Shown one piece after another: positions 53,817-62,526 of a DNA stretch of 64,000 bases. The translations under genes and the position numbers were made by a program. The notes beneath the pieces are model-generated. The model saw nothing but the letters and a program-made list of their open reading frames with translations. It did no database searches and was not told where the DNA came from. How positions within the stretch are numbered: position 1 is the stretch's first letter; each line of letters opens with the position of its first letter. This DNA comes from Nitrospira sp. (GTDB lineage Bacteria; Nitrospirota; Nitrospiria; Nitrospirales; Nitrospiraceae), in contig JACOEK010000004.1 in the NCBI GenBank assembly GCA_024998595.1, forward strand, positions 62,001 through 126,000, given 5' to 3'.

Positions 53817-54656
53817 ATGGTGCCTGTGCCGCAAAAAAAAGTAGCTGTGGTCGTTCCTATGCACAATCGGAGCACCCTGACGCTCGACGAGGAGATCTCT
53901 TTTCGGCATCTCACGCACTACCTGGGTTCGTATGACAAGTATCTGGTTGTGCCGGATAGTCTGCAGGTGAGTTTGCCGGGCTGCGCCCTCAAGCGATTTG
54001 GGATGGAGTATTTTGGCAGTGCTATTGCCAATACGCGGCTGTTGCTCTCTGAGCATTTTTATCGATCTTTCAGTGAGTACCAGTACATTCTGATCTATCA
54101 CCTAGATGCCCTGGTCTTTTCTGACCAACTCACTGCATGGTGTGACGCGGGATTGGACTATATCGGCCCGCCTTGGATACCTTGCGCCGACAGCCCGTGG
54201 GTAAAGGAGTCGCGAGTCGGAAATGGCGGCTTGTCGTTGCGGAGGATCGACAGTTTTCTTAAGGTTTTTCAATCGAATGTGTATTGGATGGACCCGGAAG
54301 GCTACTGGAAGGAAAAATATGCGGGGATGCCCGCCTACCTCAGATGGCTAAACACACCCAAACGCCTGATGAAGCGTTTGCTGCGATTCAATAGCGTGCG
54401 GCTAGAGATGTCCCAGTGGCACCTCCGGCCTGACGGGACAAAAAACGAAGATCATTTTTGGTCCGATCGAGCGAAACATTATGTTCCGGAGTTTAAGGTT
54501 GCCTCAGTCGAAGATGGTTTGCGCTTTGCCTTCGAAGTAGCGCCGCGTCTGTGTTACGACATGAACCACGGTCAGTTGCCATTTGGCTGTCATGCTTGGC
54601 CCCGATACGATCGCGGCTTTTGGGAACCACATCTGCTTGCTTCCCAGGCTGAGTAA
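53817..54656 (+). CDS. DUF5672-type protein, probable glycosyltransferase
   Basis: A 279-residue soluble protein matching DUF5672, a GT-A-like family common in polysaccharide loci. The opening VAVVVPMHNRSTLTLDEEISFRHL and the middle YILIYHLDALVFSDQL hold the probable nucleotide-sugar or metal site (DALVF; the D-x-D form is reduced). WVKESRVGNGGLSLRR and ENHFW-like NEDHFW are family hallmarks, as is the terminal FGCHAWPRYD. ATG 53817 has a weak ribosome site. No partner overlap; 125- and 288-base gaps on either side. Confidence 0.8.
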   Translation: MVPVPQKKVAVVVPMHNRSTLTLDEEISFRHLTHYLGSYDKYLVVPDSLQVSLPGCALKRFGMEYFGSAIANTRLLLSEHFYRSFSEYQYILIYHLDALVFSDQLTAWCDAGLDYIGPPWIPCADSPWVKESRVGNGGLSLRRIDSFLKVFQSNVYWMDPEGYWKEKYAGMPAYLRWLNTPKRLMKRLLRFNSVRLEMSQWHLRPDGTKNEDHFWSDRAKHYVPEFKVASVEDGLRFAFEVAPRLCYDMNHGQLPFGCHAWPRYDRGFWEPHLLASQAE

Positions 54657-54944
54657 GGATGCCTAGAAGGAAATGCTAATAATGACAATGAGCTTGAGCG
54701 GATCCGGCTTATTAAAGACAATAGAGTCCTGAACTACTGCGTCGCAAACGAAGTGCAAGGAAGAGAGGGGCGATTCCAAGCGGGTCGTTAGCCGTCTGCT
54801 GGCCCCTTGTGCAGCTTGCCGAAAATGCGAGGCCCTGCACGACACCGGAAGTGATGGCCTTACAAATACACCTAGCACGGGCCTGAGTTGACTCAAAGAC
54901 TCGTAAGGCGATGGTTTCAGAACAGGGGAGGGAGTGAGTACATC

Positions 54945-56015
54945 ATGAAACGAATGCTCGTCACCGGTTCATCTGGCCTTATTGGCTCTGAAGTATGTGC
55001 CTATTTTCATGGTCAAGGCTGGATGATCCACGGCGTAGACAATAACACTCGAGCGACGTTTTTCGGTCCGCAAGGTGATACGCGATGGAATCAACGCCGG
55101 TTGCAGGCTGATTTGAAGAATTTTCGGCATCATGAGCTGGATATTCGGGACCGCCAAGGAGCATTGACGCTTATTCAGGAACTCCAGCCGGATGCCATTG
55201 TGCATACTGCGGCTCAGCCTTCGCATGACTTGGCCGCGAAGATTCCGTTTGACGATTTTGATACCAACGCCGTGGGAACGATCAATCTGCTTGAAGCGAC
55301 CAGGCTACACACTCCCGGAACGATATTTGTGCATATGTCGACCAATAAGGTGTACGGGGACGCTCCCAATGAATTGTCTCTTGTAGAGCAATCCAAACGA
55401 TGGGACTACGCCTCTCCCAATGATGTCGACGGAATTACCGAGCACATGCGCATCGATCAATCCAAGCACTCTCTTTTTGGTGCATCAAAAGTAGCGGCGG
55501 ATATCATGGTGCAGGAATATGGGCGTTATTTTGGAATGAAAACCTGCTGTTTACGGGGCGGTTGTCTTACAGGGCCTAATCATTCTGGTGTGGAACTGCA
55601 TGGCTTCCTCAGCTATCTGGTCAAATGCAACTTGGAGGGTAAGAAGTACAACATCTTCGGTTATAAAGGAAAACAGGTTCGCGACAATATTCATTCTCTC
55701 GATGTCGCGCGATTCATTCACACATTTATCGAAAACCCACGAAGCGGCGAAGTGTACAACTTGGGCGGCGGGCGTGGAAATAGTTGCTCGATTTTAGAAG
55801 CGTTCGAAATGATTGAAGCGGTCTCCGGGAAGAAGATGTTGTACGAGTATGTCGATAAAAATCGAGAAGGCGATCACATTTGCTACATCAGCAACTTAAA
55901 TAAGATGACCACGCATTATCCCACGTGGGGGATCACAAAGACCTTGAAACACATTTTTGAGGAAATTCACCAGTCGTGGTTGCGGCGAACCGTTGCGGCA
56001 AATGTGAGCAACTAG
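54945..56015 (+). CDS. CDP-tyvelose/paratose 2-epimerase-like SDR
   Basis: A 356-residue extended SDR. The nucleotide motif is TGSSGLIGS; the active site has STNKVYGD and the second conserved block [39 protein letters not shown] and [14 protein letters not shown] are characteristic of CDP-paratose 2-epimerase (tyvelose pathway) and its relatives, which act at C2 of CDP-hexoses. With RfbF this supports a CDP-deoxyhexose in the glycan. ATG 54945 follows GGGAGGGAG at 54926-54934; the open frame extends upstream but with no better start. The 288-base gap before it has no gene. Confidence 0.87.
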   Translation: MKRMLVTGSSGLIGSEVCAYFHGQGWMIHGVDNNTRATFFGPQGDTRWNQRRLQADLKNFRHHELDIRDRQGALTLIQELQPDAIVHTAAQPSHDLAAKIPFDDFDTNAVGTINLLEATRLHTPGTIFVHMSTNKVYGDAPNELSLVEQSKRWDYASPNDVDGITEHMRIDQSKHSLFGASKVAADIMVQEYGRYFGMKTCCLRGGCLTGPNHSGVELHGFLSYLVKCNLEGKKYNIFGYKGKQVRDNIHSLDVARFIHTFIENPRSGEVYNLGGGRGNSCSILEAFEMIEAVSGKKMLYEYVDKNREGDHICYISNLNKMTTHYPTWGITKTLKHIFEEIHQSWLRRTVAANVSN

Positions 56016-56034
56016 CCCCCTGACCAAGATTTCA

Positions 56035-57291
56035 ATGAGAGACACCCTACACGTGACGAAGGTCCTGGTAATCTCGGGAGCGTATCCGCCGATGCATGCA
56101 GGGGAGGCTACGAATACGTACCACCTGTGCAAGCAATTGGTTCAGCGTGGAATTGATGTGCAGGTGCTCACCTCCGTTGGAAATGTCGGAACCGCTGATT
56201 CTCGAATTCATGTGCATCCCATCATGCAAAATTGGGGCTGGACGGAGTTGCTCCGCGCTCGGACGTTTCTTAAACGCTGTGCGCCTGATGCGGTGTTTCT
56301 CATGTACATTGGCCTGATGTATAAGTGCCATCCGATGGTGACTTTTCTTCCCACGCTCTCCAAAAAGCTTTTTCCGAATGTGCCGTTTGTCACGCGCTTT
56401 GAGAGTGCGTTTGCCGGAGCCGATCCCTCGAAGACAGGATTCCTATCTCGCGGATTTCGAAAATTGATGGTGCGCTGGGCCGGGCGAGATGTGGTCTACA
56501 GCTCGGGGACATTGCTGCGCGATAGCGATTCCGTCATCGCTTTGTGCGAACGTCATCGTGCCATGTTGATCGAAGAATGGCCCCCTGTAAGGCCGAAAAT
56601 TGCCCTTATTCCTCCTCCTCCGAATCTATTTATTGCCTCAAATGACGGAGGGGTGGCCCGCGAGCGTGGACGGAAACGATTGGGTGTCCAGCCTAAGGAT
56701 TTCGTCGTGACATTTTTCGGATATCTTTATCCGATTAAAGGAATCGAAACTCTGTTGCGCGCGTTTGCAACCATTTCTGCACAACGACCTGAGGCAAAAC
56801 TTCTGTTTATTGGGGGAAAAGTTGATCTAGATGTCGCGGGAGGCGCATCATATTTTGACGAGATGCAAGCCCTTGCAAAGACCTTGCACATAGACGAACG
56901 GACGACATGGACGGGGGCATTTAAGTCTGATGAGGAGGATGCCTCGCTGTTGCTGCATGCATCTGATGTGTGTGTCCTCCCGTTCCTCGAAGGCGTGCAA
57001 TTAAACAATAGCTCCTTTGCATCGATGGTTGCACATGGTTTGCCAATCATTGTGACGCGTGGTCCCCTGATGGATCAGGCGTTTATCCATGGAGAGAATG
57101 TTCTGACGTGCGAACCGAAGGATCATCAAGCCGTAGCCGGGCTGTTGTTGGAGGTGATGGATCAGGCAGACTTGCGTGACCGCCTTCGCGCCGGTGCGTT
57201 GAAGCTTGCAGCCGAGTGGTTTTCATGGGATACGGCGACGGAGAAAACTCTGGCAGCTTTGCGACCCCGGCTGTCGGGTAAGGTGACGTAG
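56035..57291 (+). CDS. Glycosyltransferase, GT4
   Basis: A 418-residue GT-B enzyme. The N-terminus has VLVISGAYPPMHAGEATNTYHL (about 10-31), the acceptor-side glycine-rich loop; the C-half has VTFFGYLYPIKGIETLLRAF, LLFIGGKVD and PFLEGVQLNNSSFASMVAHGLPIIVT, where the usual EAMA-type block is replaced by SSFASMVAHG. It begins 19 bases after the epimerase gene, and lies in the same run as the next two glycosyltransferases. Substrates unknown. Confidence 0.88.
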   Translation: MRDTLHVTKVLVISGAYPPMHAGEATNTYHLCKQLVQRGIDVQVLTSVGNVGTADSRIHVHPIMQNWGWTELLRARTFLKRCAPDAVFLMYIGLMYKCHPMVTFLPTLSKKLFPNVPFVTRFESAFAGADPSKTGFLSRGFRKLMVRWAGRDVVYSSGTLLRDSDSVIALCERHRAMLIEEWPPVRPKIALIPPPPNLFIASNDGGVARERGRKRLGVQPKDFVVTFFGYLYPIKGIETLLRAFATISAQRPEAKLLFIGGKVDLDVAGGASYFDEMQALAKTLHIDERTTWTGAFKSDEEDASLLLHASDVCVLPFLEGVQLNNSSFASMVAHGLPIIVTRGPLMDQAFIHGENVLTCEPKDHQAVAGLLLEVMDQADLRDRLRAGALKLAAEWFSWDTATEKTLAALRPRLSGKVT

Positions 57292-57316
57292 GTCGTTTTT
57301 CTGGGTAAGCTCACCC

Positions 57317-58246
57317 ATGCCTCGCGTATCAGTCGTGATCCCGACATTCAACTGTGAACGATTCATTGGGCGGACTATCGAATCGGCGCTGAGGCAGACT
57401 TATCGCGATTTTGAAATTATTGTCGTCGATGACGGATCCACCGATGCCACCCAAGCAGTGCTCGCACAGTATGGTAAAGCATTCCATTACATAAAGCAGG
57501 CGAATCAGGGCGCTTCTGCCGCACGAAATGCTGCTCTCGCCATTGCAACCGGAGAATATATTGCGTATCTCGACGCTGATGATTTATGGGTCGTCGACAA
57601 GCTGGCTCGTCAAGTGGAGTATCTCGACGCACGTCCTGCCTGCGGGTTTGTCCACACAGAAGTCGCAGTGATCGATGAACAGGATACTGTGCTCCATGCG
57701 TGCTTTAATCAGGAAACCGGAAGGGCGGTTCCGCAAGGGCGATGCCTCGGAGACATACTGCAGCGCTCTCATATCCAAACGTTGACGGTTCTCGAACGAA
57801 GAAGTGCGTTTGAACGTGCAGGGAAGTTCGATTTGCGTTTGCCGGTAGCCCAAGATTATTTGCATTGGATTCAGGTTGTTCTGCAAGGGTATGAGGTTGG
57901 GTATTTGCCTAATCCCTTGGGCCAATATAGGTGGCGGGCAGGCAGTCTTATGTCTAGTCAACGTCGGTTGCTGGGTGACTTTACGAAGATTTATGAGATC
58001 CTTCTGAATGAGCACAAGCTTGAACGAACCCATGGAGTTGCGATACGGCAGCTGGTCGATACGCAACTGTATGCTAATCAGCGACAGCTCGCCTATCTAG
58101 AGCGACTGGAATGTTCAGGAGCAGTAGCTCGTCGTCGCCTTCGGCACTTGGTTCGACAGTGGCCTTTCCGTCTTGAATTGTACATGGATCTGGCTAAGTC
58201 CTATATCAGGAATCGCAACCTTCACGCGCCGGTCAATCCGTCCTGA
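57317..58246 (+). CDS. Glycosyltransferase, GT2
   Basis: A 309-residue GT-A inverting transferase. VSVVIPTFNCERFIGRTIESAL (4-25) and VVDDGSTDAT (36-45) bind the nucleotide; AYLDADDLWV (near 76-85) holds the metal-binding DAD motif. The C-terminal third is helical and has no membrane segment. Cytoplasmic assembly of the glycan repeat is likely. Its TGA overlaps the next ATG (TGATG at 58244-58248). Confidence 0.9.
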   Translation: MPRVSVVIPTFNCERFIGRTIESALRQTYRDFEIIVVDDGSTDATQAVLAQYGKAFHYIKQANQGASAARNAALAIATGEYIAYLDADDLWVVDKLARQVEYLDARPACGFVHTEVAVIDEQDTVLHACFNQETGRAVPQGRCLGDILQRSHIQTLTVLERRSAFERAGKFDLRLPVAQDYLHWIQVVLQGYEVGYLPNPLGQYRWRAGSLMSSQRRLLGDFTKIYEILLNEHKLERTHGVAIRQLVDTQLYANQRQLAYLERLECSGAVARRRLRHLVRQWPFRLELYMDLAKSYIRNRNLHAPVNPS

Positions 58247-59460
58247 TGCAGCCATCATCGCGCGAAGACAATCACGCGTTAGAAACCGCCTACACTATGA
58301 ATATTCTGTTGGTCACGCCCTGGCGTCCGTCCTTAACTGGTGGGATCAGTACTGTAGTGGCCCGCCTCACCGGGGAATTCGAAAAAAAAGGGCACAGGGT
58401 AACTATCTTTGTCGCCGACCGCGAGAATCGTCTTCGGCAAATTGAGACACTGAAAAATACCCCGGTATTCGGCATGTATTTGCGTTCTCCTGTGTCGCCC
58501 GATCATCCGATCCGGGCGGTCATCATGTACTACTTGTGGTTTCCACTCACAGTGATACAACTTTTGTGGTTCACGCGGCGCACTCGCTTAGATGCGATTT
58601 TGATTCAGTATCCCCTGCCTGCGATGTATTATTTTGGGATAGTGAAGCGATTATGGAGGGGGATTTTGTTCGTGACCTATCAGGGGAACGATGCTCACGA
58701 CCTCTCTCTATGGAATCCGCGGGAGCAGCGACTGGTCCGGTCCTTACTGGAAAATGCAGATATGGTGCTGGGCGTTTCGCGAACGCTCTTGTCTAAAGTC
58801 GAATCAGCATTCAAAGGTATCCAGTTCAAGCGAAGGCAACTGCTGCCAAATGGTGCACCCTTGGATGTCATTGAAGCGGTCGACGGAGGATCGGTTGATC
58901 CATCCTTGCCAATAAATTATCTCTTGACTGCCGGGCATCTGATTCACAGAAAAGGGATCGATATCGTCATCGCTTCATTGCGGGAAGCTAAGCAACGAGG
59001 TGTGTGCCTTCATTTGGTCGTTGCTGGAGACGGGCCTGAACGAGAAAGCTTGGTTCGTCAATCAGATGAGTTGGGAGTGGCTGACCAAGTGACTTTCTTG
59101 GGGAATCAAACTCACGAGCAGGTCCTTCGCCTAATGAAATCATGTCTGGCGTTTGTCTTGGCTTCGCGGGCGGAAGGGATGCCGCTGGTCATCGCGGAAG
59201 CTATGGCCTGTGGAAAAGCCGTTGTTGCGAGCAATGTTGATGGTGTTCCTGAAATCGTGCAGGATGGCATAACCGGAATTCTGGTACCCCCAAACAATCC
59301 TGACGCACTGGCAGCCGGTCTGATCCGGTTGTGCGCGGATTCCGCCCTTCGAGAGACACTTTCCACGCGGGGAAAGGAATGGGCCTGCCGCGAGTACAAC
59401 TGGGAGGGCATTGCTGCTCGCTACCTTGGTTGCATTAACGAATGTCAGAGCGTTTCATAG
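58246..59460 (+). CDS. Glycosyltransferase, GT4
   Basis: A 404-residue GT-B transferase. ATG 58246 is coupled to the previous stop; ATG 58297 (MNILLVTPWRPSLTGGIST) is where family similarity begins, so the first 17 residues may not be made. The donor domain shows TAGHLIHRKGIDIVIASL, LVVAGDGPERESLV, VTFLGNQTHEQV and SRAEGMPLVIAEAMACGKAVVA, with the E-x7-E donor motif complete. A 124-base gap with a hairpin follows. Confidence 0.9.
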   Translation: MQPSSREDNHALETAYTMNILLVTPWRPSLTGGISTVVARLTGEFEKKGHRVTIFVADRENRLRQIETLKNTPVFGMYLRSPVSPDHPIRAVIMYYLWFPLTVIQLLWFTRRTRLDAILIQYPLPAMYYFGIVKRLWRGILFVTYQGNDAHDLSLWNPREQRLVRSLLENADMVLGVSRTLLSKVESAFKGIQFKRRQLLPNGAPLDVIEAVDGGSVDPSLPINYLLTAGHLIHRKGIDIVIASLREAKQRGVCLHLVVAGDGPERESLVRQSDELGVADQVTFLGNQTHEQVLRLMKSCLAFVLASRAEGMPLVIAEAMACGKAVVASNVDGVPEIVQDGITGILVPPNNPDALAAGLIRLCADSALRETLSTRGKEWACREYNWEGIAARYLGCINECQSVS

Positions 59461-59485
59461 CCTCGGTCAGAGAAAATATCCCTTA

Positions 59486-59502
59486 GAAAATGCAGCATTT
59501 TC
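59486..59502. terminator. Short AT-rich hairpin after the glycosyltransferase run
   Basis: GAAAATGC-A-GCATTTTC is a perfect inverted repeat of eight bases, 25 bases after the GT4 stop. In RNA it would fold as GAAAAU-GCAGC-AUUUUC. There is no T-run beyond the TTTT inside the arm, so termination is possible but weak. It marks the boundary before the carbamoyltransferase gene. Confidence 0.35.
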
Positions 59503-59584
59503 GCTTCCGCAGTGCGCTGCAAGCCGATTCGAGTGCTAGACTGATTGTGAGTGAAGTCTCTCCTTCTACCGTCGGGGGCAAAGC

Positions 59585-61429
59585 ATGAATATCCTTGGTA
59601 TTTCGGCGTTTTATCATGATAGTGCGGCGTGCCTGGTGCGTGATGGGGAAATCATTGCCGCGGCCCAGGAAGAGCGCTTTACCAGGAAGAAGCACGATCC
59701 GGGATTTCCTCACAAGGCGGTTGAGTATTGTCTTCGGGAAGGAAATATTGGCCTGAAGGATGTTCGCCACCTCGTGTTTTATGACAAGCCATTGGTGAAA
59801 TTTGAGCGTTTGTTAGAAACCTATCTCGCATTTGCCCCTCGCGGAGTTCAGTCTTTCGTGGCTGCTATGCCGGTCTGGTTGAAAGAAAAACTGCTGCTGA
59901 AGAGTCTGCTTCAAAAGGAATTCTTAGTTCATGCACCTGAGATGACCAGCGCATCACTGCCGCAGATCCTGTTCTCGGAACATCATGAGTCACACGCCGC
60001 GTCGGCGTTTTTCCCATCCCCTTATGAAAAGGCGGTCGTGTTGTGTATGGACGGAGTGGGAGAATGGGCCACCACGTCAGCTTGGCTTGGGCAAGGGAAC
60101 TCACTGACGCCGCTCTGGGAAATTCCATTTCCACATTCTATCGGGCTCCTCTACTCCGCCTTTACGTACTACACGGGCTTCAAGGTGAACTCCGGGGAGT
60201 ACAAGGTCATGGGCCTTGCTCCGTATGGAGAGCCGAAGTATGTGAAAGCCATTTATGAGCATCTATTGGATGTAAAGCCGGACGGAACATTCCGTTTGAA
60301 TATGGACTATTTCAATTATTGCACTGGTCTCACCATGACGGGCAACCAATTTGATAAAGTCTTTGGCGGACCGCCTCGCAAGCCGGAATCGAAGCTCACC
60401 CAGCGCGAAATGGATCTCGCGCGATCAGTCCAGGAAGTGACGGAAGAAGTGATGTTGCGACTGTCGCGCACTCTGCATCGCGAGACCGGCGCGGACTACA
60501 TGTGCATGGCTGGTGGCGTAGCGCTTAACTGTGTCGGTAATGGACGTATTCTTCGAGAGGGGCCGTTTAAGGGACTCTGGATACAACCGGCGGCAGGTGA
60601 TGCAGGCGGTGCACTGGGAGCTGCATTGACGACGTGGCATCAGTTTGAACAGCAACCTCGTACAGTCGTTCCGGGGAAAGATAGTATTAAGGGGTCGTAT
60701 TTGGGACCCTCGCATACCAATGAAGAAATCGAAACATACTTACAAAAAACCGATGCTCCTTATGTCAGGCTCGATGAAAATCACTTGTATGCACGGGTAG
60801 CCGAGGAACTGGCTGCGGGAAAGGTTGTAGGTTGGTTGCAAGGACGGATGGAGTTTGGCCCTCGTGCCTTGGGAGGGCGCAGCATCCTTGGGGATGCCCG
60901 CAACAGGGATATGCAGTCGGTGATGAATCTCAAGATTAAGTATCGCGAATCGTTTCGTCCATTTGCGCCGTCAGTGTTGCGTGAACGCGTATCCGACTAT
61001 TTCGTCCTGAACGCGGACAGTCCGTATATGTTGCTGGTGGCTCCGGTGGTCGAAAAACGACGCCTTCCGGTCAGTTCGACGCAGGATGAGTTGTGGGGAA
61101 TTGAGCTGTTAAATATTCCACGATCTGACATCCCTGCCGTCACTCACCTTGACTACTCGGCCAGGGTGCAAACTGTACATCAAGACACAAATCCACGCTA
61201 CTACGCATTACTGAAGGCATTTGAAGCACAAACTGGGTATGGTGTGCTGGTGAATACGTCTTTCAATGTGCGAGGAGAGCCAATTGTCAGCACGCCTGAG
61301 GATGCCTACCGCTGCTTTATGCGAACGGAAATGGATGTTCTTGTCCTTGAGAATTGCGTATTACTGAAAACGGAGCAAAAACCTCTTGAGGGTGATTCAG
61401 ATTGGAAGAAAGAATTTGAACTCGATTAG
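59585..61429 (+). CDS. NodU/CmcH-family carbamoyltransferase
   Basis: A 614-residue enzyme that transfers a carbamoyl group from carbamoyl phosphate, through carbamoyl-adenylate, to a sugar or other hydroxyl group. The N-terminal domain opens [22 protein letters not shown] and has [18 protein letters not shown] (His residues for the first reaction); the second part has [15 protein letters not shown] and [13 protein letters not shown]; the C-terminal YrdC-like portion has [16 protein letters not shown] and [11 protein letters not shown]. Full length and intact. In this context carbamoylation of a glycan sugar is the natural reading. Confidence 0.92.
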   Translation: MNILGISAFYHDSAACLVRDGEIIAAAQEERFTRKKHDPGFPHKAVEYCLREGNIGLKDVRHLVFYDKPLVKFERLLETYLAFAPRGVQSFVAAMPVWLKEKLLLKSLLQKEFLVHAPEMTSASLPQILFSEHHESHAASAFFPSPYEKAVVLCMDGVGEWATTSAWLGQGNSLTPLWEIPFPHSIGLLYSAFTYYTGFKVNSGEYKVMGLAPYGEPKYVKAIYEHLLDVKPDGTFRLNMDYFNYCTGLTMTGNQFDKVFGGPPRKPESKLTQREMDLARSVQEVTEEVMLRLSRTLHRETGADYMCMAGGVALNCVGNGRILREGPFKGLWIQPAAGDAGGALGAALTTWHQFEQQPRTVVPGKDSIKGSYLGPSHTNEEIETYLQKTDAPYVRLDENHLYARVAEELAAGKVVGWLQGRMEFGPRALGGRSILGDARNRDMQSVMNLKIKYRESFRPFAPSVLRERVSDYFVLNADSPYMLLVAPVVEKRRLPVSSTQDELWGIELLNIPRSDIPAVTHLDYSARVQTVHQDTNPRYYALLKAFEAQTGYGVLVNTSFNVRGEPIVSTPEDAYRCFMRTEMDVLVLENCVLLKTEQKPLEGDSDWKKEFELD

Positions 61430-61464
61430 CCACAGGCTGGGGAACACGAAGGAGGGAGCGATTC

Positions 61465-62475
61465 ATGAGAATTTTGATCACGGGCGGCGCAGGGTTTCTC
61501 GGTAGTCACCTGTCTGAACTTCTGATCGGACAGGGCCATGATGTCATTGCGCTTGATAATTTAATCACGGGACGCGCAGAGAACATTGCGCACTTGATTG
61601 GAAGTCCCAAGTTCAGCTTTGTGAAATACAATGTCTGCGACTATTTGCATGTGGATGGCCAACTGGATGCTGTGATGCACTTCGCATCTCCTGCCAGTCC
61701 CCAAGATTACCTCGAGATGCCGATTGCTACATTGAAAGTAGGCGCGCTTGGGACACATAAGGCGCTAGGATTGGCGAAAGCGAAGGGCGCTCGCTTCCTG
61801 TTGGCCAGTACCTCCGAGGTTTACGGTGACCCGTTGCTTAATCCCCAGCCAGAAACGTACTGGGGGAATGTCAATCCCATCGGGGCGCGGGGCGTGTATG
61901 ACGAGGCAAAGCGATTTGCTGAGGCGATGACGATGGCGTACCACCGCTACCATGGGGTGGATACGAGAATTGTTCGGATATTTAATACCTATGGACCAAG
62001 AATGCGGCCCAAAGACGGCCGGGTCGTTTCAAACTTTATCGTGCAGGCACTTCAGGGAAAGCCGTTGACGGTGTTTGGAGACGGCTCTCAGACGCGCAGC
62101 TTTTGCTATGTCGATGATTTGGTTCGTGGTATCGTTGCGCTATTGATGGTGAAATCAGACAAGTCCGTTGCGGAACGCACCGATCGCACGAAATTTCTCA
62201 CCCAGAAACCGGACGCGATATTTGACAGTATTCATGACCCAGTGAATATCGGTAATCCGCGAGAACTCACGGTTCGTGGAATTGCGGAGATTATCTTGAA
62301 ATTAACCGGTTCAAAAAGCGTAATAGAAGAACGGCCTCTTCCCGCCGACGATCCAAAAGTGCGGCGGCCGGATATCACCAGAGCGAAGAGTCTTTTGGGC
62401 TGGGAGCCTAAGGTGGAGCTTGAGGATGGTATCAGAAAAGCCACGGAGTATTTTCGTCAGGTCGTCGTGAAATAA
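61465..62475 (+). CDS. UDP-glucuronate decarboxylase-like SDR (UDP-xylose synthase type)
   Basis: A 336-residue [14 protein letters not shown] (6-16), [42 protein letters not shown] with catalytic Tyr and Lys, [10 protein letters not shown] and [14 protein letters not shown] match UXS, which makes UDP-xylose from UDP-glucuronate. A segment of about 25 residues ([18 protein letters not shown] and onward, about 232-255) is inserted before the NIGNP motif and is not usual in UXS. ATG 61465 follows AAGGAGGGAG at 61450-61459, a strong ribosome site. UDP-glucose dehydrogenase, needed to make its substrate, is not in the window. Confidence 0.88.
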   Translation: MRILITGGAGFLGSHLSELLIGQGHDVIALDNLITGRAENIAHLIGSPKFSFVKYNVCDYLHVDGQLDAVMHFASPASPQDYLEMPIATLKVGALGTHKALGLAKAKGARFLLASTSEVYGDPLLNPQPETYWGNVNPIGARGVYDEAKRFAEAMTMAYHRYHGVDTRIVRIFNTYGPRMRPKDGRVVSNFIVQALQGKPLTVFGDGSQTRSFCYVDDLVRGIVALLMVKSDKSVAERTDRTKFLTQKPDAIFDSIHDPVNIGNPRELTVRGIAEIILKLTGSKSVIEERPLPADDPKVRRPDITRAKSLLGWEPKVELEDGIRKATEYFRQVVVK

Positions 62476-62526
62476 TCCACGCGTAACATCGATCTAGGAC
62501 CAGCGGCAAGGAGACGGATAACCTCA

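Noticed and set aside
54657-54944. A small leftward open frame (54663-54896) in the gap before the CDP-tyvelose-type epimerase
   Set aside because: Short, no ribosome site, and the sequence lacks protein-like character; I see only noncoding DNA there.
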